The translations under genes were made by a program, and so were the position numbers. DNA of 32,800 nt, taken from assembly GCA_015494535.1 (NCBI GenBank), contig WGBC01000084.1, positions 1-32,800 on the forward strand, given 5' to 3'. Of the stretch, positions 23,469 through 32,155 are shown one piece after another. The notes under the pieces were generated by a model. The model ran no database searches and had not been told where the DNA came from. It was given only the letters and a program-made list of their open reading frames with translations. Numbering within the stretch: position 1 is the first letter of the stretch; every line of letters begins with the position of its first letter. This stretch comes from Nitratiruptor sp. GTDB lineage: Bacteria; Campylobacterota; Campylobacteria; Campylobacterales; Nitratiruptoraceae.

Positions 23469-25023
23469 GAAAATTGGTTTTTGGGAAGCCTACTCCATAG
23501 GGGTGGGCGGCATGATTGGAGGCGGCATTTTCGCCGTACTTGGGTTAACAATTCTTCTTGCCAAAGGGGCAGCGCCTTTAGCTTTTTTGTTCGCTGGAGT
23601 TATCGCACTGCTTAGTGCCTACTCCTACGCGAAACTGAGCGTAAGATACCCAAGCGAGGGAGGCACGGTCGAATTTTTGGTGCAAGGCCTTGGCAACAAC
23701 CTCTTTAGCGCATACCTCAATACCCTATTGCTTGCAAGCTACATTATCATGCTAGCTCTTTACGCCTATGCCTTTGGCAGTTATGCAAGTGCACTCTTTT
23801 TTGGGAAAGATATTCTTTTTTACAAAAAGCTTTTTATAGCTTTTGTCATAATTCTATTTACATTCATCAACTTTTTGGGAGCTTATGTTAGCGGCAAAAG
23901 CGAAGATGTTATGGTGCTTATCAAAGTGACAATCTTACTACTGTTTGCACTGTTAGGCCTTTTTACGGGAGATTTCTCAAGGCTCAGTCCTGAGCATTAT
24001 GAAAGTATAATAAAGATAATGACTGGCGGGCTTATTATCTTTTTGGCATATGAAGGCTTCGAGCTCATCGCCAATACGGCAGCCGATATTGAAAATCCAA
24101 GCAAGAATCTTCCAAGAGCCTACTTTGCCGCAGTGCTTACCACAATCTTTATTTATGTATTGGTAGCGATTGTAGCAGTGGCGAATTTGAGCTATGAGCA
24201 GGTACAAAAGTATAGCGATTTCGCCTTGGCAGTTGCAGCAAAGCCGTTTTTGGGAAATTTTGGCTTTACGCTCATCGGTATTGCCGCACTGCTCTCTACC
24301 TCCTCTGCCATCAACGCCACGCTCTATGGGGGCGCAAGAGTCAGCTACCTGGTGGCAAAAACAGGAGGATTGCCAAAAGAGTTTACGAGAAAACTTTGGA
24401 AGAAGGGAAGCGAGGGGCTATTGATCTTGGCTGTGGCTGCCATCTTTTTCGCGTTGACGTTCAACCTAGAAAACATCTCCATTGCAGGGAGTTTAGGCTT
24501 TTTGATAATCTTTGCTAGTGTGAACTTCGCCAATTTCAAACTCTACAAAGAGACCCAATCCAATAGATGGATAAGTTTTGTGGGCTTCGTGCTCTGCGTC
24601 CTATCCATCATCGTGCTTGTCGGTTACAACTACCAGCACCATCCAGACAACCTCAAATCATCTTTTATCCTACTTATTGTCACGTTTATTTTCGAGCTAC
24701 TCTACCGAAGCTTCACTTCCATTCGCTTGCAAACCTATGTGGATCCGAAACTAGCTCAAAGAGAGCGCTTTTTGCGAAACTACATGGGATATCTGGCACC
24801 AGTTTTCAAGATCATCAAAAACCGCTTCAAAGATGTGCAAATCTATGAACTCCCTTCCCATAAATCTCAAGTGAGCTTGCTTTTTGTGGCACCAAAAGAG
24901 AATAAAGCTATCAAAAAGGAGTTTTTCGAACATCTCAACAAAGAGCTCAAAACAAAATCAGAAAAATTCGTCAAAATCGAATTTAGCAAGAAGCCAAAAG
25001 AAGAGGCTACGAGGTTGGTTTAG
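23461..25023 (+). CDS. APC superfamily amino acid permease
   Basis: A 520-residue transporter with about twelve membrane segments. The first segment carries the glycine-rich GVGGMIGGGIFAVLG that binds the amino or carboxyl group of substrates in APC permeases. SAYSYAKLSVRYPSEGGTVEFL (end of segment 2) and AYEGFELIANTAADIENPSKNLPRA (segment 6 and loop) are also typical. After about residue 425 a cytoplasmic, Lys-rich tail of roughly 90 residues follows. ATG at 23461 lies inside the end of the binding-protein gene; a TTG at 23449 is less likely. Its last 17 bases overlap queC on the other strand. The substrate is unknown. Confidence 0.9.
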   Translation: MDKKIGFWEAYSIGVGGMIGGGIFAVLGLTILLAKGAAPLAFLFAGVIALLSAYSYAKLSVRYPSEGGTVEFLVQGLGNNLFSAYLNTLLLASYIIMLALYAYAFGSYASALFFGKDILFYKKLFIAFVIILFTFINFLGAYVSGKSEDVMVLIKVTILLLFALLGLFTGDFSRLSPEHYESIIKIMTGGLIIFLAYEGFELIANTAADIENPSKNLPRAYFAAVLTTIFIYVLVAIVAVANLSYEQVQKYSDFALAVAAKPFLGNFGFTLIGIAALLSTSSAINATLYGGARVSYLVAKTGGLPKEFTRKLWKKGSEGLLILAVAAIFFALTFNLENISIAGSLGFLIIFASVNFANFKLYKETQSNRWISFVGFVLCVLSIIVLVGYNYQHHPDNLKSSFILLIVTFIFELLYRSFTSIRLQTYVDPKLAQRERFLRNYMGYLAPVFKIIKNRFKDVQIYELPSHKSQVSLLFVAPKENKAIKKEFFEHLNKELKTKSEKFVKIEFSKKPKEEATRLV

Positions 25024-25681
25024 TCTTATATGGGATCTTATCTTTGAGCCCCGCTTTTTGAAAACCTTTGAGGCGCAATCTACAACTATCGCACACTCCA
25101 CATGCAGCATCTTCGCTCTGATAGCAACTCCATGTACGCTCCAATGGCACGCCAAGCTTCGCTCCAAGCCCTACGATATCCTCTTTTTTAAGATGTATGA
25201 GTGGCGTTTGGATGGTAATGTGCGTCTCATCTTTGGTGCCAAGATTGATGGCCTTTTGCATAGCATCAATAAAACTCTCCCTACAATCGGGATACCCGCT
25301 GCTATCCTCTTCCACTACTCCTATATAGATGGCAGAAGCCCCCTCTTTTTCTGCGATTGCAGCAGCAATGCTTAGAAATATGCCATTGCGAAAAGGCACA
25401 TAAGTTACGGGAATACCCGGCTTAATGCCTTCCTCTGGCACGGGGATATTGGTATCCACGAGCGCGGAAGCTCCAATCTGCTTGAAAAAATTTAGATTTA
25501 TGACATAGGTTTTTGCCCCTAGCACTTTGGCTATCGCTTCAAATGCCTCCAACTCTTTTCGTTCTGTCCTTTGCCCATAATTGAAGTGTACGGCTACTAT
25601 CTCATAGCCATCTCTTTTGGCAATGAAGCTAGCTACCGCGCTATCCATGCCACCACTAATGATACATACCGCTTTTTTCAT
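25007..25681 (-). CDS. queC: 7-cyano-7-deazaguanine synthase
   Basis: QueC makes preQ0 from 7-carboxy-7-deazaguanine, ammonia and ATP on the way to queuosine in tRNA. The 224 residues begin with the PP-loop SGGMDS (9-14). Zinc is held by four cysteines near the end (C186, C194, C197, C200 in CYQSEDAACGVCDSC). ATG at 25681 lies inside cheR, a 26-base overlap; a GTG one codon earlier is possible. The ribosome site is weak, so translation is probably coupled to cheR. Other queuosine genes are not in the window. Confidence 0.95.
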   Translation of the reverse strand: MKKAVCIISGGMDSAVASFIAKRDGYEIVAVHFNYGQRTERKELEAFEAIAKVLGAKTYVINLNFFKQIGASALVDTNIPVPEEGIKPGIPVTYVPFRNGIFLSIAAAIAEKEGASAIYIGVVEEDSSGYPDCRESFIDAMQKAINLGTKDETHITIQTPLIHLKKEDIVGLGAKLGVPLERTWSCYQSEDAACGVCDSCRLRLKGFQKAGLKDKIPYKTKPTS

Positions 25682-26453
25682 CACTCATTCGCTTTTGATA
25701 GATTATTTTGTTATTGATCGTAATTGTATCAAAAGAGCAAGGGTTTTTGAGATAATCCGAAAAACTCAAAAAGAGATATCCTTTGGGCTTGAGCAACCCG
25801 TGAAAGATAGCAAGTGCCTGCTCCTTTTTCTTCTCTTCAAGGTAGATAAAAAGGTTACGGCAAAAAATGAAATCGTAATGCTCTTGCTCAAAATTGTTTT
25901 CGAAGAGGTTTGCTTGCAAAAAGGTGATGGATTCTTTTATGCGATCTATTATTCTATATCCTTCTTCTAGCCGAATGAAGTATCGCTCCTTAATATAGGA
26001 TGGAACATATTTAAGCTCTCTATCCAGATAGTAGCCTTCTCTCGCCTTCTGAATGGCTTGTGGATTGATATCTACTGCGTCTATATGAAAATCGCAGCAA
26101 TTATGTTCCAAAAGGTATATGGCGATACTATAGGGCTCCTCACCACTTGCACATGGGATAGAGAGGATATGAGGATGGATCAGAAAGTTTTTCTCTATCA
26201 AATCCTTGACAATGGCAAAGTGTGCATCTTCACGAAAAAAGTAGCTCTGTGAGACCACTAGCTCTTGGAGCAGCATCGAGAAAATCTTCTCATCATCTTG
26301 TAGTTTTTCATAAAACTCATTGCACTCATGAATTTGCAACCTATTCATTACATCGCTCACTTTCATAAAAAAGAGTGCCAATTTCTCTTGAAACGTGATG
26401 CCGGTTTTGGTTCTAAAATACTCCTCTATCTTCTCGTAGCAGGCAAAACTCAT
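25656..26453 (-). CDS. cheR: Chemotaxis protein methyltransferase
   Basis: CheR adds methyl groups from S-adenosylmethionine to glutamates of chemoreceptors. The 265 residues have an N-terminal helical domain (to about 75), with SQSYFFRE marking the junction. The SAM-binding motif is LSIPCASGEEPYSIAIYLLE (about 96-115), and the late motif DFIFCRNLFIYL is typical. The ATG overlaps the cheB stop by 4 bases. The receptor encoded two genes upstream lacks a C-terminal NWETF-type tether, so docking would rely on the N-terminal domain. Confidence 0.95.
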   Translation of the reverse strand: MSFACYEKIEEYFRTKTGITFQEKLALFFMKVSDVMNRLQIHECNEFYEKLQDDEKIFSMLLQELVVSQSYFFREDAHFAIVKDLIEKNFLIHPHILSIPCASGEEPYSIAIYLLEHNCCDFHIDAVDINPQAIQKAREGYYLDRELKYVPSYIKERYFIRLEEGYRIIDRIKESITFLQANLFENNFEQEHYDFIFCRNLFIYLEEKKKEQALAIFHGLLKPKGYLFLSFSDYLKNPCSFDTITINNKIIYQKRMSDEKSGMYH

Positions 26454-27016
26454 TGCAAGAAATCTTTTATCTTCTCTATGATTTCATCCAATCCCAGCAC
26501 CTCTTTTGAGGCTCTTTGCTGCACCGCCATTTTCGGAATGCCATAGATTACCGAATGTTCTTTGGAGGTAGTCATGGTAGTCGCTCCATTTTGCAACAGT
26601 CTTTTCATACCCTCTACCCCATCACTGCCAATGCCCGATAGCAAAATCGCCAATACCTCTTGAAGGTTTTTCTTTTTCTTGGCGACTGAGATAAAAAACT
26701 CATCAATACTTGGCGTATAGATGCTCTCGTGCATTCTCATTCCAAAGAGCATCTCGCTGCCATCAATGTTCTCATATACAATGTTTGTCTTTGTATCGCA
26801 AATATAGATAGAACCCTCTTGCAAAATAGTTCCATCCATTCCTTTGTGTATAGGCACTTTGGCATGTTCTTGTAAAATCTCAATAAAAGCGTCCACAAGC
26901 GAAAAATTGAGATGAACACAAAAGATAACGGCTCCTTTGATATTTTCAAGACTTCTTACTATCTTCTCCAGCGCACACACACTCCCTGCCGAAGCTCCTA
27001 TTAGGACAAGTTTCAT
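26450..27016 (-). CDS. cheB: CheB methylesterase domain protein without receiver domain
   Basis: CheB removes methyl groups from chemoreceptors. The 188 residues hold only the catalytic domain: no phosphoacceptor receiver domain precedes it, as known for Campylobacter CheB. The likely triad is Ser 9 (GASAGS), His 35 (CVHLN) and Asp 132 (GIGSDG). The spacings (26 and 123) nearly match E. coli CheB (S164, H190, D286). Without a receiver, activity cannot be set by CheA phosphorylation in the usual way. It overlaps the receptor gene and cheR by 4 bases each (ATGA). Confidence 0.94.
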   Translation of the reverse strand: MKLVLIGASAGSVCALEKIVRSLENIKGAVIFCVHLNFSLVDAFIEILQEHAKVPIHKGMDGTILQEGSIYICDTKTNIVYENIDGSEMLFGMRMHESIYTPSIDEFFISVAKKKKNLQEVLAILLSGIGSDGVEGMKRLLQNGATTMTTSKEHSVIYGIPKMAVQQRASKEVLGLDEIIEKIKDFLQ

Positions 27017-28998
27017 GTCCTATACTCTTGCAGTTTGGATCGCAACCTGTCAATCTGTTTATACAAAAGCTCCGTAGAGGTCGCGATCTCCTCCACATTG
27101 CGCGCATTGAGAGAGGAGAGTTCGTTGATTTTGCCAACGTCGTTGATAATCGCTTCGATATCTCTCAAGATAGCTTTTATTTTATTTGACGCTTCCAAAG
27201 AACCCTCTACCGTGTCGTTCATCACACTTGAAATAGAGTCCACATCCGCTTCAATATTATCAACGGATTCTGACAAATTTGTGATATTTTCTGCATTCGC
27301 AGAGATTTTGGCGCTAATATCGCCAATCTTGCCAAGCAGTTGCGTTATGGTGAAATTGATTTTTTCCACATGGTTTCTCGATTTTTCTGCCAATCCCCGC
27401 ACCTCTTCGGCCACCACTGCAAAGCCTTTACCGTGTTCTCCGGCGCGCGCAGCTTCGATAGCAGCATTGAGAGCCAAAAGATTGGTCTGATTGGCGATCT
27501 CTTCGATGAGCATCAAAACGTCTTTTGTCTCGTCGGTGGTTTTTATAAGCACGTCGAGCTCTTTTACGATGCTTTTTTCCTTGTGGGCACTCTTTTTGAC
27601 TTCATTGACTAGCTTGACGATATTCTCTTTTGCAAGCTGCAAGAGATTGTTGGCTTGCTCGATCTCTGTTTGTGCGGTATCGAGTTTATTCACCGAATCC
27701 ACGAGAGGGCTACGAATCTTCGTGGCGTTGCTTGCCGTTTGCGATACGAAATAGGCCTCCTCTTCCATATTTTTGCCTATCTCCATTGCTGTTTGGGAGA
27801 GCTCTTTGGCCACTTTCGAGTTTTTCTCTACAGATGCTTTTGCTTCATCTATTGTATCTTTTGCAAACTTGATCAAGCTATTGGTATTTTCGACCACGGT
27901 GCCCAGTTCATCTTGGGATCGCAGATCGATTCTGTTACTAAAATCTTTGTTTTTGACGATTCTTGAGAGATTTGCACTCAATACCTTGATAGTGGCGTTG
28001 ATACTCTTCTCGACGATGAGATATCCTAGAAACAGCACAAAAATCAATCCAACTAGCGTAATGGAGAGCGTCACATAAAAAGATGTCCTATTTTTATCGA
28101 TTATCCTCTCGATATCAAACAGGATTTGTTTTGCGATACCATTTTCTATAGCTTTTAAAAGATTTATCTTTTTGGTAATAGTATCAAACCAGTATCCTGG
28201 CTCGATACCGAAATTGCCCTCACTTGCTTTTTTGAGCGCTAAATCCTCCATTCTTTTCACCTCTTTGAATACTGGCTGCTTGGCAACTTTCTCGTATAGT
28301 GCTACGAATTTCTGGGGTGCTGCCATTTTAAAGGCATCCAAAAAGGCTTTTTGTTCACTGATGAGTCGGATAAATTTGACGAAAAATCCAGGCAAAAACG
28401 CATCATTGGCAAACGTGGCGGAGAGCACCGCTCTCTCTATCCCAGCTCTCTCTTTGGAGAGCAGAAAGTCGTCATAGGCAATAAGCTCTCTCGTAATCGT
28501 CGCTTCATTGCTCTTTTTCGAAAGTGAACCGATTGTCTCCAAAAATTTCGTATTAATATTGGTATAAAAAGTGATTGCATCCTTCGGGCTTATCTGCAAG
28601 GCTAGCACTTTCTTGCGAACTTGCGGGATCATACGAAGCATGTGCAATTCGTTTTGGATCTCGTTTTTGATATCTTGGTGAATGTCGCTATAGTTTTTGG
28701 ATGCGATAAAAGATTTGAGATCGGCAATTTTCGTATCCGTAAGCGTGTATTGTTTTCTAATCTCTTGCACGAACTTCTTCCCACCACTTCCCAAATAGCC
28801 AGCGGTTCGTCCGCGCTCCTTTTGCAACTCATGCACCACATTGGATATCTTGACACTCAACGCTACGGCACTTCTGAGTTTACAAGCATCCTGGTAAGTT
28901 GTATATTCTTGGACTAAAAGTTTGTAGGATATCACCAACGCATAGAACACGAATATGCCGATAAGCAAAAGAAGTTTTGCTTTGATGGTTTTAAACAT
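27013..28998 (-). CDS. Methyl-accepting chemotaxis protein with NIT (nitrate/nitrite-type) sensor domain
   Basis: A 661-residue transmembrane chemoreceptor. ATG at 28998 is chosen because AAGGA lies 5 bases upstream; a longer frame would run through ybeY on the other strand. TM1 is about 8-28. The periplasmic part (about 30-300) has the NIT-domain marks: [16 protein letters not shown] (near 55-70) and [20 protein letters not shown] (near 178-197). TM2 is about 307-329 and a HAMP domain follows (about 330-385). The signalling tip is [20 protein letters not shown] (501-520) plus [23 protein letters not shown] domains are named for nitrate or nitrite sensing, but the ligand here is inferred. It heads an overlapping unit with cheB, cheR and queC. 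Confidence 0.92.
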   Translation of the reverse strand: MFKTIKAKLLLLIGIFVFYALVISYKLLVQEYTTYQDACKLRSAVALSVKISNVVHELQKERGRTAGYLGSGGKKFVQEIRKQYTLTDTKIADLKSFIASKNYSDIHQDIKNEIQNELHMLRMIPQVRKKVLALQISPKDAITFYTNINTKFLETIGSLSKKSNEATITRELIAYDDFLLSKERAGIERAVLSATFANDAFLPGFFVKFIRLISEQKAFLDAFKMAAPQKFVALYEKVAKQPVFKEVKRMEDLALKKASEGNFGIEPGYWFDTITKKINLLKAIENGIAKQILFDIERIIDKNRTSFYVTLSITLVGLIFVLFLGYLIVEKSINATIKVLSANLSRIVKNKDFSNRIDLRSQDELGTVVENTNSLIKFAKDTIDEAKASVEKNSKVAKELSQTAMEIGKNMEEEAYFVSQTASNATKIRSPLVDSVNKLDTAQTEIEQANNLLQLAKENIVKLVNEVKKSAHKEKSIVKELDVLIKTTDETKDVLMLIEEIANQTNLLALNAAIEAARAGEHGKGFAVVAEEVRGLAEKSRNHVEKINFTITQLLGKIGDISAKISANAENITNLSESVDNIEADVDSISSVMNDTVEGSLEASNKIKAILRDIEAIINDVGKINELSSLNARNVEEIATSTELLYKQIDRLRSKLQEYRT

Positions 28999-29013
28999 GA
29001 GCTTCCTTTTTGG

Positions 29014-29019
29014 TACAAT
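29014..29019 (+). promoter_or_regulatory. Possible -10 box (TACAAT) for ybeY
   Basis: TACAAT lies 23 bases before the ybeY ATG in the 43-base divergent gap with the chemoreceptor gene. Any transcript from it would have a very short leader. Confidence 0.3.
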
Positions 29020-29040
29020 ATCACCAAAAAACGGGTGATA
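29019..29040. repeat. Short inverted repeat between mcp and ybeY
   Basis: TATCACC and GGTGATA form 7-base inverted arms separated by 8 bases. The repeat sits between the two divergent start codons and includes the ribosome site of ybeY (GGGTGA) and sequence just after its possible -10 box. It could be an operator or an RNA hairpin in the ybeY leader; with 7-base arms chance is also possible. Confidence 0.45.
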
Positions 29041-29041
29041 A

Positions 29042-29461
29042 ATGATCGAAATTGAAAATAGAACCAATACATCAATAGATACTACTATTATCGAAAAGAT
29101 AGCGGATTTTTTAACAGATAAAGATATCGAGCTTATTCTCACAACCAACGACGAGATACAAGCACTCAACAAAACCTACCGTGGCGTCGACAAGCCTACC
29201 GATGTACTCAGTTTTCCTCTCAACGAAGCACCTCATGCACCACTTGGCAGCATAGTTATATCCGTAGAAAAAGCCCAAGAGGAAGCCAAAGAGCATGACC
29301 ACTCTGTAGAAGAAGAGGTTGCCTTGCTATTTTTGCACGGGCTTTTGCATCTGCTTGGCTACGATCACGAAACGGATAGCGGAGAGATGCGAGCGAAAGA
29401 GAAAGAGATAATCGAGCATTTCAACCTTCCCCAAAGTCTTATAATCAGGAACGAAGGATGA
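29042..29461 (+). CDS. ybeY: Endoribonuclease YbeY (rRNA maturation factor)
   Basis: YbeY is a zinc-dependent endoribonuclease acting in 16S rRNA 3'-end maturation and ribosome quality control. The 139 residues contain [15 protein letters not shown] (46-60) and the zinc motif [11 protein letters not shown], with His 99, 103 and 109. ATG at 29042 lies just after GGGTGATA. The stop overlaps the next gene by 4 bases (ATGA). The length is normal for the family. Confidence 0.95.
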   Translation: MIEIENRTNTSIDTTIIEKIADFLTDKDIELILTTNDEIQALNKTYRGVDKPTDVLSFPLNEAPHAPLGSIVISVEKAQEEAKEHDHSVEEEVALLFLHGLLHLLGYDHETDSGEMRAKEKEIIEHFNLPQSLIIRNEG

Positions 29462-30387
29462 TAGACTACATCATATTTATCGTAGCGATGGCGGCTCTCA
29501 TAAAGGGAGCCGATTTGATCATCAAAGAGGCTGAAAAGATAGCTTTGCACTTTGGTATAAGCGAGTTTGTCATAGGAGCTACGCTCATAGCCCTGGGCAC
29601 CAGCCTACCAGAAATGGCAGCGAGTATAGTGGCAAGCTATCACCACAAAAGCGAACTGGCGGTCTCCAACGTCATAGGCAGCGTCACGCTCAATATCACG
29701 CTCGTGCTTGGCATCGTCTTTTTCATCAGCAAAAATATGAACCCAACGCGAGATATATTCTCCAAAGATAGCGCATGGGCACTCTTTCCTATATTTTTGT
29801 TTTTGCTAGTTGGTTTCGATGGCACCATCACAAGAGCCGAAGGGGCAATATATTTGACCCTCATGGCAGGGTATCTTCTCTTTTTGTCCAAAGAGCCCTC
29901 ACTAGTAGCGGAAGAGGTGGATGAAGAGCTTTTAAAAGAGCCATTCAAATGGCCTGCTACCTTGGCACTGTTAGTGGTTGGATTCGTATTGGTCATCTAT
30001 GGTGCGGACTATGCAGTACAGAGTGCTAGCAATATCGCAAGAAGCTTGGGAGTGAGCGAGTGGATCATAGGGCTCTTTCTCGTTGCATTCGGCACAAGCC
30101 TGCCAGAGCTGATTGTAAGCATCGTAGCGGCTCTCAACAAAAAAGCTGATATGAGTATTGGCAATATTATTGGCTCAAACGTAGCAAACTTCAGCGTCGT
30201 ATTGGGAACGGCAGCGATGGTCAATCCATTGACTATCGATTTGCAAGCCTATAGCTTCGATATTTTGACAGCCTTTATCGCATCGCTGATGCTAGTTTTC
30301 ATCACAGCCAACAAACTCTACAACAGATCCGCTGGTATCGCCCTTTTAGCAACCTTGGCTATTTTCTCTTTAAACCATATCCCTTAA
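29458..30387 (+). CDS. YrbG-like CaCA Ca2+/Na+ exchanger
   Basis: A 309-residue inner-membrane exchanger with about ten membrane segments in two inverted halves. The alpha repeats are about residues 33-85 (GISEFVIGATLIALGTSLPE and on) and 198-250 (GVSEWIIGLFLVAFGTSLPE and on), each with the transport Glu in GTSLPE. The second repeat has the full GNIIGSN; the first reads SNVIGSV, lacking the usual Asn after GS. ATG overlaps ybeY by 4 bases. The last 29 bases overlap mrdA on the other strand. The exchanged ions (Ca2+ against Na+ or H+) are inferred from the family. Confidence 0.9.
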   Translation: MIDYIIFIVAMAALIKGADLIIKEAEKIALHFGISEFVIGATLIALGTSLPEMAASIVASYHHKSELAVSNVIGSVTLNITLVLGIVFFISKNMNPTRDIFSKDSAWALFPIFLFLLVGFDGTITRAEGAIYLTLMAGYLLFLSKEPSLVAEEVDEELLKEPFKWPATLALLVVGFVLVIYGADYAVQSASNIARSLGVSEWIIGLFLVAFGTSLPELIVSIVAALNKKADMSIGNIIGSNVANFSVVLGTAAMVNPLTIDLQAYSFDILTAFIASLMLVFITANKLYNRSAGIALLATLAIFSLNHIP

Positions 30388-32155
30388 AATAGCCAAGCTC
30401 TATCATTTTGTTATATATTGCACTCACAATTGGTCCTGCAGCCGTACCCCCGTGCCCTCCATGCTCCACCAAAACAGTCACGACGTAGCGTGGATTGCGA
30501 TAGGGAGCATAGGTGGTAAGCCATGCGTGGGATCTGGTAAAATAGGCTAAATCCTCCTCTTTCATCCTCTTTTTCTCATCCTGCGGTATCCCGATAATCT
30601 GCGCCGTTCCCGTTTTGCCAGCAATGGTAATTGGAGTCTTTATATGCCTAGATGCAGTGCCTTTGGGGTGATTGCACACCTCATACATACCTCGACGAAT
30701 AAATTTCATATACTTTTTTTGCAAAGGCGTCAAAACATCTTCAAATCGGCTTTTGTACTCTTCATAAATGAAGCTTTTGGCAAAATGCGGGGTTGGCAGT
30801 TTGTCCGTGGCCAATAGGGCTGTATAGCGAGCCACTTGCATAGGCGTGGCGAGATCGTACCCCTGCCCAATGGAGGATACTACAGTCTCGCCTTTATACC
30901 ATGACATGCCATACTTTCTAGCTTTCCACTCTTTATCTGGAATGACGCCGATAAATTCATTTGGCAGATCTACGCCAGTCTTTTTTGCAAAGCCAAGCTT
31001 TCGCAGCGTCTTGGCGATCTTGTCTATGCCTACTCGCAAACTCCCCTCATAAAAATAGACGTCGCAGCTTTCCCTAATGGCATCTATAAGCCGCACATCC
31101 CCATGCCCGCTACTTTTCCAACAGCGAAATTTCCTTTTGCCAAGCTCAATGGCACCATTGCAGTAAAATGGGGTATATGGCGAAATCTTTCTGGAATCTA
31201 TGAAACTAAGCGCCACGCCCATCTTGATGGTGGAGGCTGGCGGATAGAGTCCATTGATGAGTTTGTTGGTGAAAGGGTGGTTGAGATCGGTTATGAGCTC
31301 TTGCCACTTCTTGCGGCTAATGCCAGCCACGAAGAGATTGGGATCATACTCTGGAAAGCTGCCAGCAGCCAAGATCTCCCCATTGGTTTTCATCACGATC
31401 GCCACACCGGCTCTGTTTTTGAAAAGATTATGGATAAAGCGCTGCAACCTTAGATCGATCGTCAAGAATAGATGCCTGTTTTGTACGCATGGCTTTTGCT
31501 CGATGAGATCAATCACTTCGTTGAAGGCTGTCACTTTGAGCTTTTTGTATCCAAGCTCTCCTTCCAGGTAGTCGTTGTAGTACTTTTCAATACCTGTTTT
31601 GCCGATTATCCCCGTGATTTTGGCAACGTTGTCCCTTTTTGCATCTTTGATGCCCGTTTTGGATACGTAGCCAATCACATGCGAAGCTATATTGCGCTGG
31701 GGATAGTATCTTTTGAAAGCTGGCTCGATGGATATATCTGGATTGAGCTGCAGCTTCGAAAAAAATGGCAGCATCCTGTGGTAAGGAATGAAGGGCACCA
31801 CCTCTATAAACTCATGATTATAGGCCGAATCCTTTTTCCTGTAGCGGCGCAGCAGCTTTTGGGGCTCTAAATCCCTAAATCTTTGGATTATCTCTTGGAT
31901 CAATCTATGAAGCTTTTTGGTTCCACGCAGATGGGGAGCTATTTTGATCTTGAAGCCTATTTTGTTGACAGCCAAAGGCTCGCCGTTTCTATCGAAAATC
32001 TCCCCACGAATTGGAACGATCCACTCCTTTTTTATCATATTCTGCTTGGCAAGCGCTTCATAGTAGCTATTTGATTTGATGGAGAGAAAATAGATTCTTG
32101 ATAGCAATACGATCCAAACGGCGAAAAATATGAAAATTACTATCTTACTTCTCAT
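30359..32155 (-). CDS. mrdA: Penicillin-binding protein 2 (peptidoglycan D,D-transpeptidase)
   Basis: PBP2 cross-links peptidoglycan during side-wall growth, working with RodA and the Mre proteins. The 598 residues have one N-terminal membrane anchor (about 4-25), the RGEIFDRNG motif (50-58) opening the pedestal domain, and the transpeptidase domain with the active serine in SxxK (STIK, 308-311), SCD (363-365) and KTGT (514-517). ATG at 32155 is taken; a TTG two codons earlier is possible. The start overlaps the membrane-protein gene upstream by 11 bases and the ribosome site is weak, so coupling is likely. The 3' end overlaps the exchanger gene by 29 bases. rodA is not visible. Confidence 0.95.
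   Translation of the reverse strand: MRSKIVIFIFFAVWIVLLSRIYFLSIKSNSYYEALAKQNMIKKEWIVPIRGEIFDRNGEPLAVNKIGFKIKIAPHLRGTKKLHRLIQEIIQRFRDLEPQKLLRRYRKKDSAYNHEFIEVVPFIPYHRMLPFFSKLQLNPDISIEPAFKRYYPQRNIASHVIGYVSKTGIKDAKRDNVAKITGIIGKTGIEKYYNDYLEGELGYKKLKVTAFNEVIDLIEQKPCVQNRHLFLTIDLRLQRFIHNLFKNRAGVAIVMKTNGEILAAGSFPEYDPNLFVAGISRKKWQELITDLNHPFTNKLINGLYPPASTIKMGVALSFIDSRKISPYTPFYCNGAIELGKRKFRCWKSSGHGDVRLIDAIRESCDVYFYEGSLRVGIDKIAKTLRKLGFAKKTGVDLPNEFIGVIPDKEWKARKYGMSWYKGETVVSSIGQGYDLATPMQVARYTALLATDKLPTPHFAKSFIYEEYKSRFEDVLTPLQKKYMKFIRRGMYEVCNHPKGTASRHIKTPITIAGKTGTAQIIGIPQDEKKRMKEEDLAYFTRSHAWLTTYAPYRNPRYVVTVLVEHGGHGGTAAGPIVSAIYNKMIELGYFKGYGLKRK

Noticed and set aside
16842-25023. Idea that the eight-gene plus-strand run is a new functional system
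   Set aside because: The genes belong to unrelated core pathways, and the first part matches remembered Campylobacter gene order; tight packing is general in this window.
27035-28477. Several plus-strand frames of 80-150 codons opposite the chemoreceptor gene
   Set aside because: Ser- and Phe-rich mirror translations of a coiled-coil gene, with no ribosome sites or family features.
28999-29172. 58-residue N-terminal extension of the chemoreceptor frame
   Set aside because: It would run antisense through the start of ybeY; the ATG at 28998 has AAGGA and is followed at once by the first membrane segment.
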